A DNA stretch of 64,000 bases from NCBI GenBank assembly GCA_003249555.1, contig QKIQ01000067.1:50665-114664 (forward strand), read 5' to 3'. Made by a program: the position numbers and the translations under genes. Each line of letters starts with the position of its first letter. Position 1 is the stretch's first letter. The DNA comes from Clostridia bacterium. Lineage in GTDB: Bacteria; Bacillota; Clostridia; Christensenellales; SZUA-584. The notes beneath the pieces were generated by a model. It was not told the DNA's origin. It saw only the letters and a list, made by a program, of their open reading frames with translations, and searched no databases. Below, piece after piece: positions 35,460 through 43,931 of this stretch.

Positions 35460-36497
35460 ATGGGGTTGCAAAAGGTCTATATTGAGCTGGTGTTTTTAGA
35501 TAATTTTGTTGTCAATACGCTCATCATACTGCTTGCGTCACGGCTCACAAAAACGCCTGTCAAATGGGGTCGGTTCTGTATCGCGGCCGCCTTGGGCGGC
35601 ATATACGGGTGCTTTGCGGTGGGGTTCAGTGGATGGCTGGAGATGCTTGCGGTCAAAATCGCTGCCGGTTTTGCCATGTGTTTCGTTGCGTTTCGGCAGC
35701 GCGGCGAGCGTGGATTTTGGAAAAACGTGTGCGCGTTCTGGGCGTCGTCGTTTGTGCTCGCAGGGGCAATCTACGCGTGTATGATCAGCTTTGGAGAGCC
35801 TGCCGCAATTGGTGGCGCAGTCATCGTGCGGCCGCCCGTGCGCTTTATACTCTTGGGGCTTTGTGTGGGCGCTGTGCTCACAAATTTGCTTGCCAGCGTC
35901 AAGCGTATGGTGCTCAAAAGGGAAAGCCAAACAGCCATGCTCAAGCTAACGCTCGGGGAGACGCAAATCGCAGTGAAAGCATTCGTTGATACAGGCAATT
36001 TAGTGCGCGACCCGCTCTCGAAACAAAGTGTGATTTTTTTAAGCCATGCGGCTGCGCGGGAACTGCTTGGGTATAAGCTCTATTCAATAATAACAGAGGA
36101 AACACTAACGCCGACAGACCGTCTGCGTATCGTGCCGTATGCCACTGCGGCAGGGCAGGGCATTTTTTATGGCATTGAGATCGATGAGGTGATGCTTCAG
36201 GGTGAATATAAGAAATCACGCTCCGTTGTGTGTATCTCAAAAAGGCCGCTGTCAAGCGGCTGCCGCGCTATTGTGGGTACTGAGCTATTGGATAAACTGA
36301 AGGAAGGAGCACATAATGAGGACGCTTTGGGTACGAAAACTGATCGCTTGGGTGATGCTGCGAATGGGGCTGACCGCGAGGGCGGACTACATCAACGGGA
36401 GCGAGGCACTGCCGCCGCCGCTGACACGGCAGGAGGAGACAACACTGCTGCAGCTGCTGGGGGAGGGGGACAAATCGGTCAGACGCGTACTCATTGA
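35460..36497 (+). CDS. spoIIGA: Sigma-E processing peptidase SpoIIGA
   Basis: This 345-residue protein is the membrane-embedded aspartic protease that cleaves pro-sigma-E. Five N-terminal membrane helices (about 1-150) precede a protease domain with the catalytic motif [15 protein letters not shown] (Asp near 177). Conserved end motifs are [13 protein letters not shown]. After that point the frame runs on for 182 bp out of frame inside sigE, giving an odd Gly/Ala/Asp/Arg-rich tail of about 60 residues. The usual family length is about 300. The start has a weak ribosome site (AAAGGG). sigE follows directly, as in other spore formers. Confidence 0.92.
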   Translation: MGLQKVYIELVFLDNFVVNTLIILLASRLTKTPVKWGRFCIAAALGGIYGCFAVGFSGWLEMLAVKIAAGFAMCFVAFRQRGERGFWKNVCAFWASSFVLAGAIYACMISFGEPAAIGGAVIVRPPVRFILLGLCVGAVLTNLLASVKRMVLKRESQTAMLKLTLGETQIAVKAFVDTGNLVRDPLSKQSVIFLSHAAARELLGYKLYSIITEETLTPTDRLRIVPYATAAGQGIFYGIEIDEVMLQGEYKKSRSVVCISKRPLSSGCRAIVGTELLDKLKEGAHNEDALGTKTDRLGDAANGADREGGLHQRERGTAAAADTAGGDNTAAAAGGGGQIGQTRTH

Positions 36498-37026
36498 ACG
36501 CAACCTTCGCCTCGTGGTTTATATAGCGCGCAAGTTTGAAAACACTGGAATCGGCATCGAAGACCTTGTGTCCATCGGGACGATCGGGCTTATCAAAGCT
36601 GTCAACACGTTTGACGTGGATAAAAACATCAAGCTCGCGACCTACGCTTCGCGCTGTATCGAAAACGAGATACTTATGTACCTTCGGCGCAACGCCAAGC
36701 TGCGCTATGAGGTGTCGTTCGACGAGCCGCTCAATGTGGACTGGGATGGCAATGAACTTCTGTTGTCAGATATATTGGGTACCGAGCCGGATGTGGTGTA
36801 TACCGAGATTGAAGACAGTGTGGAAAAAGACCTGATGCAATCGTGCATTGAAAAGCTCTGTGCGAGGGAAAAGATGATCATGGAGATGCGCTTTGGCTTA
36901 AACGGCCAGAAAGAGCGTACGCAAAAGCAGGTGGCAGATTATCTCGGTATTTCCCAGTCTTACATTTCACGGCTGGAAAAAAGAATCATTAAGCAGCTGC
37001 GCAGCGACATCAGCAAAATCGTATAA
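36316..37026 (+). CDS. sigE: RNA polymerase sporulation sigma factor SigE (pro-form)
   Basis: This 236-residue sigma-70 family factor drives early mother-cell transcription. The N-terminal ~27 residues ([19 protein letters not shown]...) form the amphipathic pro-sequence that SpoIIGA removes; the mature part begins near [30 protein letters not shown] is region 2. [18 protein letters not shown] and [19 protein letters not shown] are typical for SigE, and [19 protein letters not shown] is the region 4 helix-turn-helix. The ribosome site AAGGAAGGAG precedes the ATG. The 5' 182 bp overlap the spoIIGA frame. sigG, which often follows, is not here. Confidence 0.97.
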   Translation: MRTLWVRKLIAWVMLRMGLTARADYINGSEALPPPLTRQEETTLLQLLGEGDKSVRRVLIERNLRLVVYIARKFENTGIGIEDLVSIGTIGLIKAVNTFDVDKNIKLATYASRCIENEILMYLRRNAKLRYEVSFDEPLNVDWDGNELLLSDILGTEPDVVYTEIEDSVEKDLMQSCIEKLCAREKMIMEMRFGLNGQKERTQKQVADYLGISQSYISRLEKRIIKQLRSDISKIV

Positions 37027-37089
37027 TCGTCGGCCTATCGCCGTCAGCTATAGATGAACCCTAAAAATCATTGTAAAAAAATAGATGTG

Positions 37090-37117
37090 CTTTGCTTTGT
37101 TTTGGCATTGTGTTATA
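37090..37117 (+). promoter_or_regulatory. Likely promoter of the sugar-binding lipoprotein gene
   Basis: TTGCTT, 16-bp spacer, TATAAT (about 37112-37117), 31 bp before the ATG. Confidence 0.5.
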
Positions 37118-37147
37118 ATTGACGGCAGCAGAGATTGTGGAGGTTTT

Positions 37148-38155
37148 ATGAGAAAGCTCACGCTTTTTGTTTTGATACTGGCCATGCTGATAGGGGTGGG
37201 TGCGTGTGGCGCAAACCCGGCAACGGCCGATATAAGCGCACCGCCGTCCGCTACGCCAAGCGATATAGACGAGGTGGAAATGCCGTCCCAAACGCAGATC
37301 GGTTTTTCGCTTGCGGGAGAGGGGGCGTTTTATGACCAGCTTGCAAAGGATATTGAGGCGGCCTGTGCCGCGCTGGATTACAAAGCCAACATCGTCGCGG
37401 CAGACAGCGGCGATAAGCAAATAAGCGACATCTCATCGATGCTGAGCGTGGGGGCGGCCGTGATCGTGATCGACCCTGTGGAAGTGGATGCGCTGGAAAC
37501 CGTGCTGGCCGAATGCGAGACGGACGGCGTACCCGTCATCAACATCATCGATTCCATCAACGGCCTTGTGAGTACGCTGATTTCGCCGGATTATATCGAG
37601 ATTGGCAAGAGTGCCGGACAGCGTGCGGTATCGCTGTACAAAGAGCAGCAAGGAAAATGTCTGGAGCTCAAAACCGACTACGACAGCTTTATCATGCAGC
37701 TGATGTCGGATGGGTTCAGCAGCGCGATCGGCGAAGATGCCGACGTGACATTGACTGCTGAGAAATATTGCGGCTATGATGAGGAACAAGCGTATCAGGC
37801 CGTCAAAAACGACCTGTCGAATAACGATACGAACTTTATTTTTGCCCAGAGTGCGGAGCTGGCCCGCGGCGCGATGCGCGCCATTGAGGAAAGCGGCAAA
37901 GAAGTGAGCCTCGTGGTGTTCGGCGGTGACATGGATATTATCGAAGCCGTATCTGGTGGTAAAGTCGATATGGCGTTGTTTTTAGACACCGCGCAGATTG
38001 TGCAAAAGACTGTGGCGGATGCCGACAGCTTCATTAAAAATGAAAGCCATGCGCCCGCGCAATATCAAAAGCTCGATGTTTTTACGGTCACAGCGGACAA
38101 CGCGGCCGAATATATAAGCGCTGACAGCCTATATGCCAAAGCGCCTGTGCAATAA
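37148..38155 (+). CDS. Periplasmic-binding-protein-like lipoprotein (sugar-binding, RbsB type)
   Basis: This 335-residue lipoprotein has a signal peptide ending in the lipobox IGVGAC (C20), a short Thr/Ser/Pro linker, and a peripla_BP_4 domain of the ribose-binding type. The fold is shown by IGFSLAGEGAFYDQLAKDIE and AAVIVIDPVEVDALETVL; IEIGKSAGQRAVSLY and SLVVFGGDMDIIEAV follow. No ABC permease or ATPase genes are adjacent, so it may feed a distant transporter or act as a sensor. The ATG at 37148 follows GGAGG. A terminator closes the unit. Confidence 0.85.
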   Translation: MRKLTLFVLILAMLIGVGACGANPATADISAPPSATPSDIDEVEMPSQTQIGFSLAGEGAFYDQLAKDIEAACAALDYKANIVAADSGDKQISDISSMLSVGAAVIVIDPVEVDALETVLAECETDGVPVINIIDSINGLVSTLISPDYIEIGKSAGQRAVSLYKEQQGKCLELKTDYDSFIMQLMSDGFSSAIGEDADVTLTAEKYCGYDEEQAYQAVKNDLSNNDTNFIFAQSAELARGAMRAIEESGKEVSLVVFGGDMDIIEAVSGGKVDMALFLDTAQIVQKTVADADSFIKNESHAPAQYQKLDVFTVTADNAAEYISADSLYAKAPVQ

Positions 38156-38184
38156 AACAACTTTCATTAATATGACTTATAGAA

Positions 38185-38209
38185 TCGGCTTGCGACAGCC
38201 GGTTTTTTT
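38185..38209 (+). terminator. Terminator of the binding-protein gene
   Basis: Hairpin TCGGCTtgcgacAGCCGG followed by seven T. Confidence 0.85.
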
Positions 38210-38322
38210 GAGTTATCATTTAAGCCACTTGCTTCGTATATATATATTATAGCCCCCATTGTTTACACATGCGTAATGAACCGGCACGCGTGTGAATATA
38301 TATAGATGCGGGTGGTGAAACA

Positions 38323-38907
38323 ATGAAAAAGCGGACAGTGATTACGAACATTTTTTTAATACTCATCATGGGTCTGACTTATGTGGCGTCGTTCGGGTTT
38401 GCCTTGCCGTCTCAAAGTTTGGCATTGAAAGGCTGTACAGGCGAAAACAATATCGCGCTTCAGATCACCGTGGATGAAAACAGCGACGTGGCGGCCTATA
38501 TGGATCGGCTGGAAAAGCTGGGCGCATTTGGCACGTTTTTTTTCTGCGAACAGTGCTATAAGGATAAAAGCTGCGTCATAAGCGAGGTTATCTCGCGCGG
38601 CCACGGCGTGGGTTTTTACGTTTGTGAGGAACACGAGGGCAAGGAAACGGATATGTACATAGGACACGGATACAGCGTCCCCGTCATGAGCTGTGATGAC
38701 GGCAGTGCATTGCGCCGTATCGGCCCGTCTATCGACTTTGAAAAGCTCAAAACGCATGCGGCGTGGCAGCAGCTTTTGCAGGAAAACATATACGGAGATA
38801 TGTTTATTCGAATTGACGCGAATAATGAATTCGGGGATTTCGAAAAAGTTGTACAAATTATACGGGATAAAGGTTATACTATCCTTAAGGTGGAAGAAAT
38901 GCTTTAA
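38323..38907 (+). CDS. YlxY-like degenerate polysaccharide deacetylase domain protein
   Basis: This 194-residue protein has an N-terminal membrane/signal segment (about 5-28) and a NodB-like fold. MDRLEKLGAFGTFFFCE and VISRGHGVGFYVCEEH match the NodB pattern (motifs around GVKATFF and GHEIGNH). The metal-binding aspartates and HxxxH set of active deacetylases are not evident, so it is probably catalytically inactive. It precedes an M16 protease gene, the same order as ylxY-mlpA in Bacillus. The intergenic gap to the protease gene is 13 bp. Confidence 0.72.
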   Translation: MKKRTVITNIFLILIMGLTYVASFGFALPSQSLALKGCTGENNIALQITVDENSDVAAYMDRLEKLGAFGTFFFCEQCYKDKSCVISEVISRGHGVGFYVCEEHEGKETDMYIGHGYSVPVMSCDDGSALRRIGPSIDFEKLKTHAAWQQLLQENIYGDMFIRIDANNEFGDFEKVVQIIRDKGYTILKVEEML

Positions 38908-38920
38908 AAGGAGACGACAT

Positions 38921-40225
38921 ATGTTAAAAACGCTGGATAACGGTCTGCGCGTGATAACGGAGCCATTGCCAAATTATCGCTCGGTGGCCGTCGGCATATG
39001 GGTAAAAACAGGCTCGACGTGTGAGAGCCCTGAGGAAAACGGTATCTCGCACTTTATCGAGCACATGATGTTTAAAGGAACGCAGAAGCGCAGCGCCAAA
39101 CAGATTGCTGTGGATATGGACAAGATCGGCGGCCAGCTCAACGCGTTCACCTCCAAGGAATGCACGTGCTACCATGCGCGCGTCGTGCCCGAAAAGCTTG
39201 ACGTGGCTGTGGATGTGCTTGCAGACCTTTTCTGCGATCCTTTGCTGGAAGAGCACGAGATCGAAAAAGAAAAGGGCGTGGTGCTCGAAGAGATCGCGAT
39301 GGTCAACGACAACGTAGAAGAGCTTGCCCACGAGAAAATATCCGAGATCTATTTTGAGGGCAGCACGCTTTCTCAGCCGATACTCGGGCCTGCTAAGAAT
39401 ATCAGCGCGTTTCAGCGCAGCAACCTTGTGAATTATATCGAAAATCATTATTATCCGGCCAACGTCGTGGTGGCGGTCGCGGGCAAATACGACGAAGCGC
39501 GCCTTGATGACGTGCTGGACCAATACATTGGCAGCTACAGCCGCGGCACACGCAAGGAGGTATCCGACTGCTCGACACCCTTTGTGCCCAAACCGAGCAC
39601 GCTGTATGTGGAGAAGGACGTGGAGCAAACGCATCTGTGTTTGGCTTTTCCGGGGTGCACGTTTGCGGACGACGACCGCTTTGCGCTGGCAGTGCTCAAC
39701 AACGTGCTGGGAGGCGGCATGAGCTCGCGGCTGTTCCAGTCTATCCGTGAGGAGAAAGGTCTGGCGTATTCCGTGTATTCGTATCCGTCATCTTACAGCT
39801 ACACGGGCATGTATACGCTGTACGCGGGCACCACGGCCGCCAATGCGGATACGGTGGTGCAACTCATGAAGCAGGAGATCGACCGATTAAAGGCTGAGCA
39901 TATCAGTGAGGCGGACTTCAGGCAGGGCATTGACCAGCTCAAGGGTAATTTTGTGCTCTCCATGGAGGGTGTCAATTCCAAAATGAGCGCGGTCGGCAAA
40001 TCGCTGATACTGCTGGACGAGGTCTACGATGAGGACAAAACCATCGCCAAGATCGATGCGGTGACATTGGATCGTGTGAACGCGATGATCGATGAGATAT
40101 TTGATTATAAAAACATGTCGGCTGTGTTCGCGGGCAAAATAGAGAAGAAAAAAGAGCTGGAGAGTTTTTTGGAGGGGTTAAATGGACAAGCTGGAGAACA
40201 TATTCAAGTATCAGAATCAGTTTGA
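38921..40225 (+). CDS. M16-family zinc peptidase (MlpA/YmxG-like)
   Basis: This 434-residue protein has the inverted zinc motif HFIEH (HxxEH, near residue 47) with the distal Glu in EKEKGVVLEEIAM, as in pitrilysin/MPP-type peptidases. GGGMSSRLFQSIREEKGLAYSVYS is the conserved second-domain motif. ATG 38921 follows AAAAGGAGA; the frame extends upstream within the ylxY-like gene without a ribosome site. The C-terminal 44 bp overlap the dUTPase gene. B. subtilis MlpA is implicated in protease regulation; here the role is unknown. Confidence 0.93.
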   Translation: MLKTLDNGLRVITEPLPNYRSVAVGIWVKTGSTCESPEENGISHFIEHMMFKGTQKRSAKQIAVDMDKIGGQLNAFTSKECTCYHARVVPEKLDVAVDVLADLFCDPLLEEHEIEKEKGVVLEEIAMVNDNVEELAHEKISEIYFEGSTLSQPILGPAKNISAFQRSNLVNYIENHYYPANVVVAVAGKYDEARLDDVLDQYIGSYSRGTRKEVSDCSTPFVPKPSTLYVEKDVEQTHLCLAFPGCTFADDDRFALAVLNNVLGGGMSSRLFQSIREEKGLAYSVYSYPSSYSYTGMYTLYAGTTAANADTVVQLMKQEIDRLKAEHISEADFRQGIDQLKGNFVLSMEGVNSKMSAVGKSLILLDEVYDEDKTIAKIDAVTLDRVNAMIDEIFDYKNMSAVFAGKIEKKKELESFLEGLNGQAGEHIQVSESV

Positions 40226-40541
40226 CACAGAGCTCGCGAAGACGCGCGGTCTTGAGGGCATCCCGATGGAGCAGTGGATCCAGAAGGAAACGCTTGCCAT
40301 GCTCTCAGAGCTTTCAGAGCTTATAGACGAGGTCAATTTCAAGTGGTGGAAGAATCCAAAGCCTGTCGATACAAACAAGGTGAAGGATGAGCTGGTGGAC
40401 ATCCTGCACTTTTTTGTGAGCATGTGCTTAAAGACGGGCATGGATGCAGCCGAGCTGCACGAACGCTATTTGAGCAAAAATAAGGAGAACTTCGCGCGGC
40501 AGCACGGCACATCCGAGAAGAAGGGCTATGAGGTCGGGTGA
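40182..40541 (+). CDS. Dimeric all-alpha dUTPase/MazG-like nucleotide pyrophosphatase
   Basis: This 119-residue protein matches the dimeric dUTPase (dUTPase_2) branch of all-alpha NTP pyrophosphatases. Metal-binding acidic motifs are MLSELSELIDEVNFKWW and VKDELVDILHFFVSMCLKTGM. YLSKNKENFARQ is the typical end motif. It converts dUTP to dUMP, limiting uracil in DNA. It overlaps the M16 gene by 44 bp, and a terminator follows. Confidence 0.9.
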   Translation: MDKLENIFKYQNQFDTELAKTRGLEGIPMEQWIQKETLAMLSELSELIDEVNFKWWKNPKPVDTNKVKDELVDILHFFVSMCLKTGMDAAELHERYLSKNKENFARQHGTSEKKGYEVG

Positions 40542-40550
40542 AAAAATGAA

Positions 40551-40583
40551 AGCGAGTCTCCGTTCAAGGAGGCCCGCTTTTTG
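40551..40583 (+). terminator. Terminator of the ylxY-M16-dUTPase operon
   Basis: Hairpin AGCGAGTCTCC / GGAGGCCCGCT (imperfect) with loop GTTCAA, followed by five T. It also serves as spacer to the convergent gene. Confidence 0.75.
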
Positions 40584-40595
40584 TAATGATTCGCT

Positions 40596-41420
40596 TTACC
40601 CCTGCCAATTCTGCATATGTTCCGATATGCCCGGCATAAGTATGCCGCTTCCGTCGAGAGCATTGATCATGAATTCCTCTTCGTTTCCATGCGTCCAAGT
40701 ATCCTTTTGGTCAAACAAATACTCTTCCTGCGCCATGATATGCCATGCGGGTACGATCAGCACGCGCTCGGGGTCGTCCTTGGCGTTGATGTATGTCGTA
40801 ACAAGCCGTATTTCTTCGATTCTGACGCGCTTTACTTCTTGTTGCGCGTGGTTCAGCCATGCCCCATTCATAAAGTAAATATGGTCGAGGATACGTTGCT
40901 TTGTTTCATCGAGTGGCAAAAGAGTGGTATTTTCGGCAACGCGCTCTACGACCTGCGCCATGTCTCTCCATGAGAAATACTCCACGCCATCTTCGCTTAC
41001 AAGCAGGTTCACACACTCAAGACCAAAGGGCGCGCAATATAGTTCTGAATAGTCCTGTTCATGCGAAAAGCCGCCGCCGCGTTGTGAAAGCGAGGGGATG
41101 CCGCCGCATTCGCGTACAAATTCCACGTAGCATCCGGGTATTGTGTAATCATCCTGATCGCGCTCTCTGGAAAACATCGCCTTTTCATAGCTTTTTAGCT
41201 GCATTCCTTCTATACCCAGTTCCTCCAGCAGCTTTATGGCTTTGTTAGCCGCGGCGCGCAGATCCATGTTATTCGTCTGCATGCTTTTTAGCCCGGCATC
41301 AACAAATTCACGCTGACTTGTCATATCCTTTTGCCACTCGCCACCGTCACTTTCCGCATACCACGGAGGATCCTCCATTTCCCGCTTGAGTTATTCCTGT
41401 CTGGTCAATGCGTCTTTCAT
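40596..41420 (-). pseudogene. DUF6034-like protein, interrupted by an in-frame stop near the 5' end
   Basis: An open frame of 260 residues begins at 41378. A better start lies upstream in the same frame: ATG at 41420 with ribosome site GAGGAGA, coding MKDALTRQE, then TAA (41391-41393), then LKREMEDPPWY and the long frame. One base change (TAA to GAA or CAA) would restore a 274-residue protein. The body (EFVRECGGIPSLSQRGGGFS, GLECVNLLVSEDGVEYFSW, VRIEEIRLVTTYI) resembles clostridial DUF6034 lipoproteins, but no signal peptide or lipobox is present. It is either a decaying gene, a sequencing error, or translated from an internal start. Confidence 0.55.
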
Positions 41421-41582
41421 CAAAATTCTCCTCATGTTAATCATACATAAGATGTAAATAATAACCTGTTGTCTACAAGAGTAGACGAAAAACAATAAAA
41501 TGTCAACAGCTTTTTTCGTTAATAGTAAAGAATATGTTTTTTTGCGTTTGTCACACAGATTGGCCGGTGCAGGTATTCATTC

Positions 41583-41610
41583 ACCCCTCATGACACAAAC
41601 GCATATGATA
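41583..41610 (+). promoter_or_regulatory. Candidate sigma-K promoter of dpaAB
   Basis: CATATGATA (41602-41610) matches the sigma-K -10 pattern CATAnnnTA. An AC dinucleotide (41583-41584) lies 17 bp upstream, as in sigma-K -35 boxes. DPA synthesis genes are late mother-cell genes, which fits. The consensus is short, so chance is possible. Confidence 0.4.
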
Positions 41611-41644
41611 ACGTATATTCATTGCTGAAAAAAGGGGAAACACC

Positions 41645-42469
41645 ATGCATCACATTTTGATCATCGGCGGAGATAAACGTCAGCTTGCTCTGAGTACGCT
41701 GCTCAAGGAAAAGGGGCATTGTGTATGCCTTCAGGGTTTTCATAATCTTGGGTTTGCCGATGAAGATATGTCCGCGCCCGACTATGTGTTTTTGCCTGTG
41801 CCATACCGCAATCCGGACGGCAGTATCAAAGCGCCGTTTTCTGATACACCGCTCGCGCTTGCTTCCATCGTCAAGCGATATCCAAACAGCATCTATGTAT
41901 TGGGGCGCTGCGACGACGACGCAAGAAAAGTGATGGAAGGGCATGTGAAATGTGTGGATATGAATGATGACGAAGCGTTTTTGATACGAAACGCGCTGCT
42001 CACGGCGCAGGCCGCGATATGCGCGTATGCGACACGCGCGGAGACGGCGTTGTGCGATACCAAATGTCTTGTGGTGGGGTATGGTCGCATATCCAAATTT
42101 TTATGCCGGCTGCTAAAAGCGCACGGCGCGAAAGTGGCGGCCACCGCGCGCAAGAGCCGTGATTTGGAGCTGATCGAAGATGAGGGCATGCGCTCTGTGT
42201 ATACGGGCGACTTGCGGCAGATACTGCCGTGGGCAAATGTGATATTCAACACGGTGCCCATGCATATATTCGGGGAAAAAGAGCTGCTGGCTGTCCGCCG
42301 CGGCGCACAGCTGATTGAGCTGGCGTCACCGCCATACGGTATGGATATGAAGCTGGCGGAGAAATGCATGGTCAATGTGCGTATCGAACCGAGCCTGCCG
42401 GGGCTGTATTTTCCGGTCTCCGCGGCAAGAGCGATGCTGCACGGGTTTGAAAGAGAGGAGATGAAATAA
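41645..42469 (+). CDS. dpaA: Dipicolinate synthase subunit A
   Basis: This 274-residue protein is SpoVFA, the dehydrogenase-like subunit that converts a lysine-pathway intermediate to dipicolinic acid for the spore core. It has an N-terminal Rossmann-like region (HILIIGGDKRQLALSTLL) and a second nucleotide-binding fold (CLVVGYGRISKFLCRLL). VIFNTVPMHIFGEKEL and LIELASPPYGMD follow. The ribosome site GGGGAAA lies before the ATG. The stop overlaps the dpaB start (TAATGG). Confidence 0.95.
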   Translation: MHHILIIGGDKRQLALSTLLKEKGHCVCLQGFHNLGFADEDMSAPDYVFLPVPYRNPDGSIKAPFSDTPLALASIVKRYPNSIYVLGRCDDDARKVMEGHVKCVDMNDDEAFLIRNALLTAQAAICAYATRAETALCDTKCLVVGYGRISKFLCRLLKAHGAKVAATARKSRDLELIEDEGMRSVYTGDLRQILPWANVIFNTVPMHIFGEKELLAVRRGAQLIELASPPYGMDMKLAEKCMVNVRIEPSLPGLYFPVSAARAMLHGFEREEMK

Positions 42470-43056
42470 TGGAACTGACCGGACAGAGGATCGGATTTGC
42501 GATCACCGGGTCGTTTTGCACATATGGGAAAGTAATGCCCCAAATAAAAGCGCTGGTGGCATCCGGAGCGGATGTGACGCCGATTCTTTCGTACAGCGCC
42601 GCAAACCTCGATACGCGTTTTATGAAAGTGTCGGATTTAAAAGCGTTCTTAACGCAAACCACGGGAAAAGAGATCGTGGATGATCTTATCAAAGCGGAGC
42701 CGATCGGCCCGAAAAAGCTTCTGGATCTTGTGATCATTGCGCCGTGCACGGGCAACACGCTCGCCAAGCTTGCGCTGGGTATCACGGACACGCCCGTTCT
42801 GCTGGCCGCCAAGGCGCACCTTCGAAATCAGGCGCCTGTACTGATTGCGGTGTCCACGAACGACGCGCTTGCGGCAAACGCCAAAAATATCGGGCTGCTG
42901 TTGAACACGCGTCACATATTTTTTGTACCGTATCGGCAGGACAGCAACCAAACAAAGGAAACATCAATCGTCGCCGACATGAATTTGATGACAGACGCGG
43001 CAAAATGCGCGCTGGACGGAAAACAAATGCAGCCTGTCATGTTGGAACCAAATTAA
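42469..43056 (+). CDS. dpaB: Dipicolinate synthase subunit B
   Basis: This 195-residue flavoprotein-fold protein is SpoVFB, partner of DpaA. GFAITGSFCTYGKVMPQI opens the fold, and VIIAPCTGNTLAKLALGITDTPVLLAAKAHLR is a flavodoxin-like FMN-binding region seen in two parts. It overlaps dpaA by one base. The next gene, tepA, is 64 bp away. Gene order dpaAB then tepA then spoIIIE resembles Bacillus, but asd, dapG and dapA are missing between them. Confidence 0.95.
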   Translation: MELTGQRIGFAITGSFCTYGKVMPQIKALVASGADVTPILSYSAANLDTRFMKVSDLKAFLTQTTGKEIVDDLIKAEPIGPKKLLDLVIIAPCTGNTLAKLALGITDTPVLLAAKAHLRNQAPVLIAVSTNDALAANAKNIGLLLNTRHIFFVPYRQDSNQTKETSIVADMNLMTDAAKCALDGKQMQPVMLEPN

Positions 43057-43120
43057 ATAGAAGTCATAAACGCGGCTCTTTATGCGGATAATATCATTAT
43101 TAAACGAAAAAGGGGCCGCT

Positions 43121-43849
43121 ATGCAAAACAAGAACGAGGATCCGGCAAAAAACGCTGACAAAACCCCCGTCGACGTACATCTGGACGGGGATACCGCAGA
43201 TAAAAAGCAGGGCGCTGATATCAAGGAATACGGGGCGTCGCTCACACAATCGCCCATACACGTCGTCAGCATCATCGGGCAGATCGAAGGGCATATGAAT
43301 CTGCCGCCGCAGAACAAGACAACGAAATATGAGCATATATTGCCGCAGCTTGTTTTGATCGAGCAGGATCCGTCTGTACGCGGCTTTATTCTGCTGGTCA
43401 ACACGGTGGGCGGCGATGTGGAAGCAGGTCTTGCCCTTGCTGAGATGATCGCGGGAATGAGCAAGCCGAGCGTATCGCTGGTGCTGGGCGGCGGTCACAG
43501 CATCGGTATCACGCTGGCGGTATCGTCGCACTGTTCGTTTATCTCACCGTCTGCCAGCATGACCATTCACCCCATCCGTATGAGCGGTGTGATCATCGGT
43601 GTGCCGCAGACGTTTGACTTTTTTAACAAGATGCAAAAGCGCATCGTTGATTTTGTGTGTACGCACTCCAAAATCACGGAGGAGAAATACCGTCATCTCA
43701 TGACGCTGACTGGAGAGATGGCCAACGACGTGGGCACGGTGCTTGTGGGCAAGGAAGCGGTGGAATGCGGGATCATCGATGAAGTAGGCACGTTCCAGGC
43801 AGCGTCTGTCAAGATACGAGAGCTTGCGGGAATACAATCCGTTGAATGA
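43121..43849 (+). CDS. tepA: ClpP-like protease TepA (translocation-enhancing protein)
   Basis: This 242-residue ClpP-fold protein has an acidic, low-complexity N-terminus (1-40). The protease core follows: GFILLVNTVGGDVEAGLALAE, the nucleophile Ser in LGGGHSIGITLAVS, and the His region MTIHPIRMSG. ATG 43121 follows AAAGGGG; the frame opens 39 bp earlier without a ribosome site. B. subtilis TepA acts during sporulation or secretion, degrading small acid-soluble or signal peptides by proposal. It lies next to spoIIIE as in Bacillus. Confidence 0.9.
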   Translation: MQNKNEDPAKNADKTPVDVHLDGDTADKKQGADIKEYGASLTQSPIHVVSIIGQIEGHMNLPPQNKTTKYEHILPQLVLIEQDPSVRGFILLVNTVGGDVEAGLALAEMIAGMSKPSVSLVLGGGHSIGITLAVSSHCSFISPSASMTIHPIRMSGVIIGVPQTFDFFNKMQKRIVDFVCTHSKITEEKYRHLMTLTGEMANDVGTVLVGKEAVECGIIDEVGTFQAASVKIRELAGIQSVE

Positions 43850-43884
43850 AACGTATGGCTAATAACACCCTATGGTATAAGTGA

Positions 43885-43912
43885 TTGTATATTTCCCTTG
43901 GTATGATATAAT
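43885..43912 (+). promoter_or_regulatory. Promoter of the spoIIIE-rimO-pgsA operon
   Basis: TTGTAT (43885-43890), 16-bp spacer, TATAAT (43907-43912), 19 bp before the spoIIIE start. Confidence 0.6.
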
Positions 43913-43931
43913 ACATACCGAGGTGAAGCGC

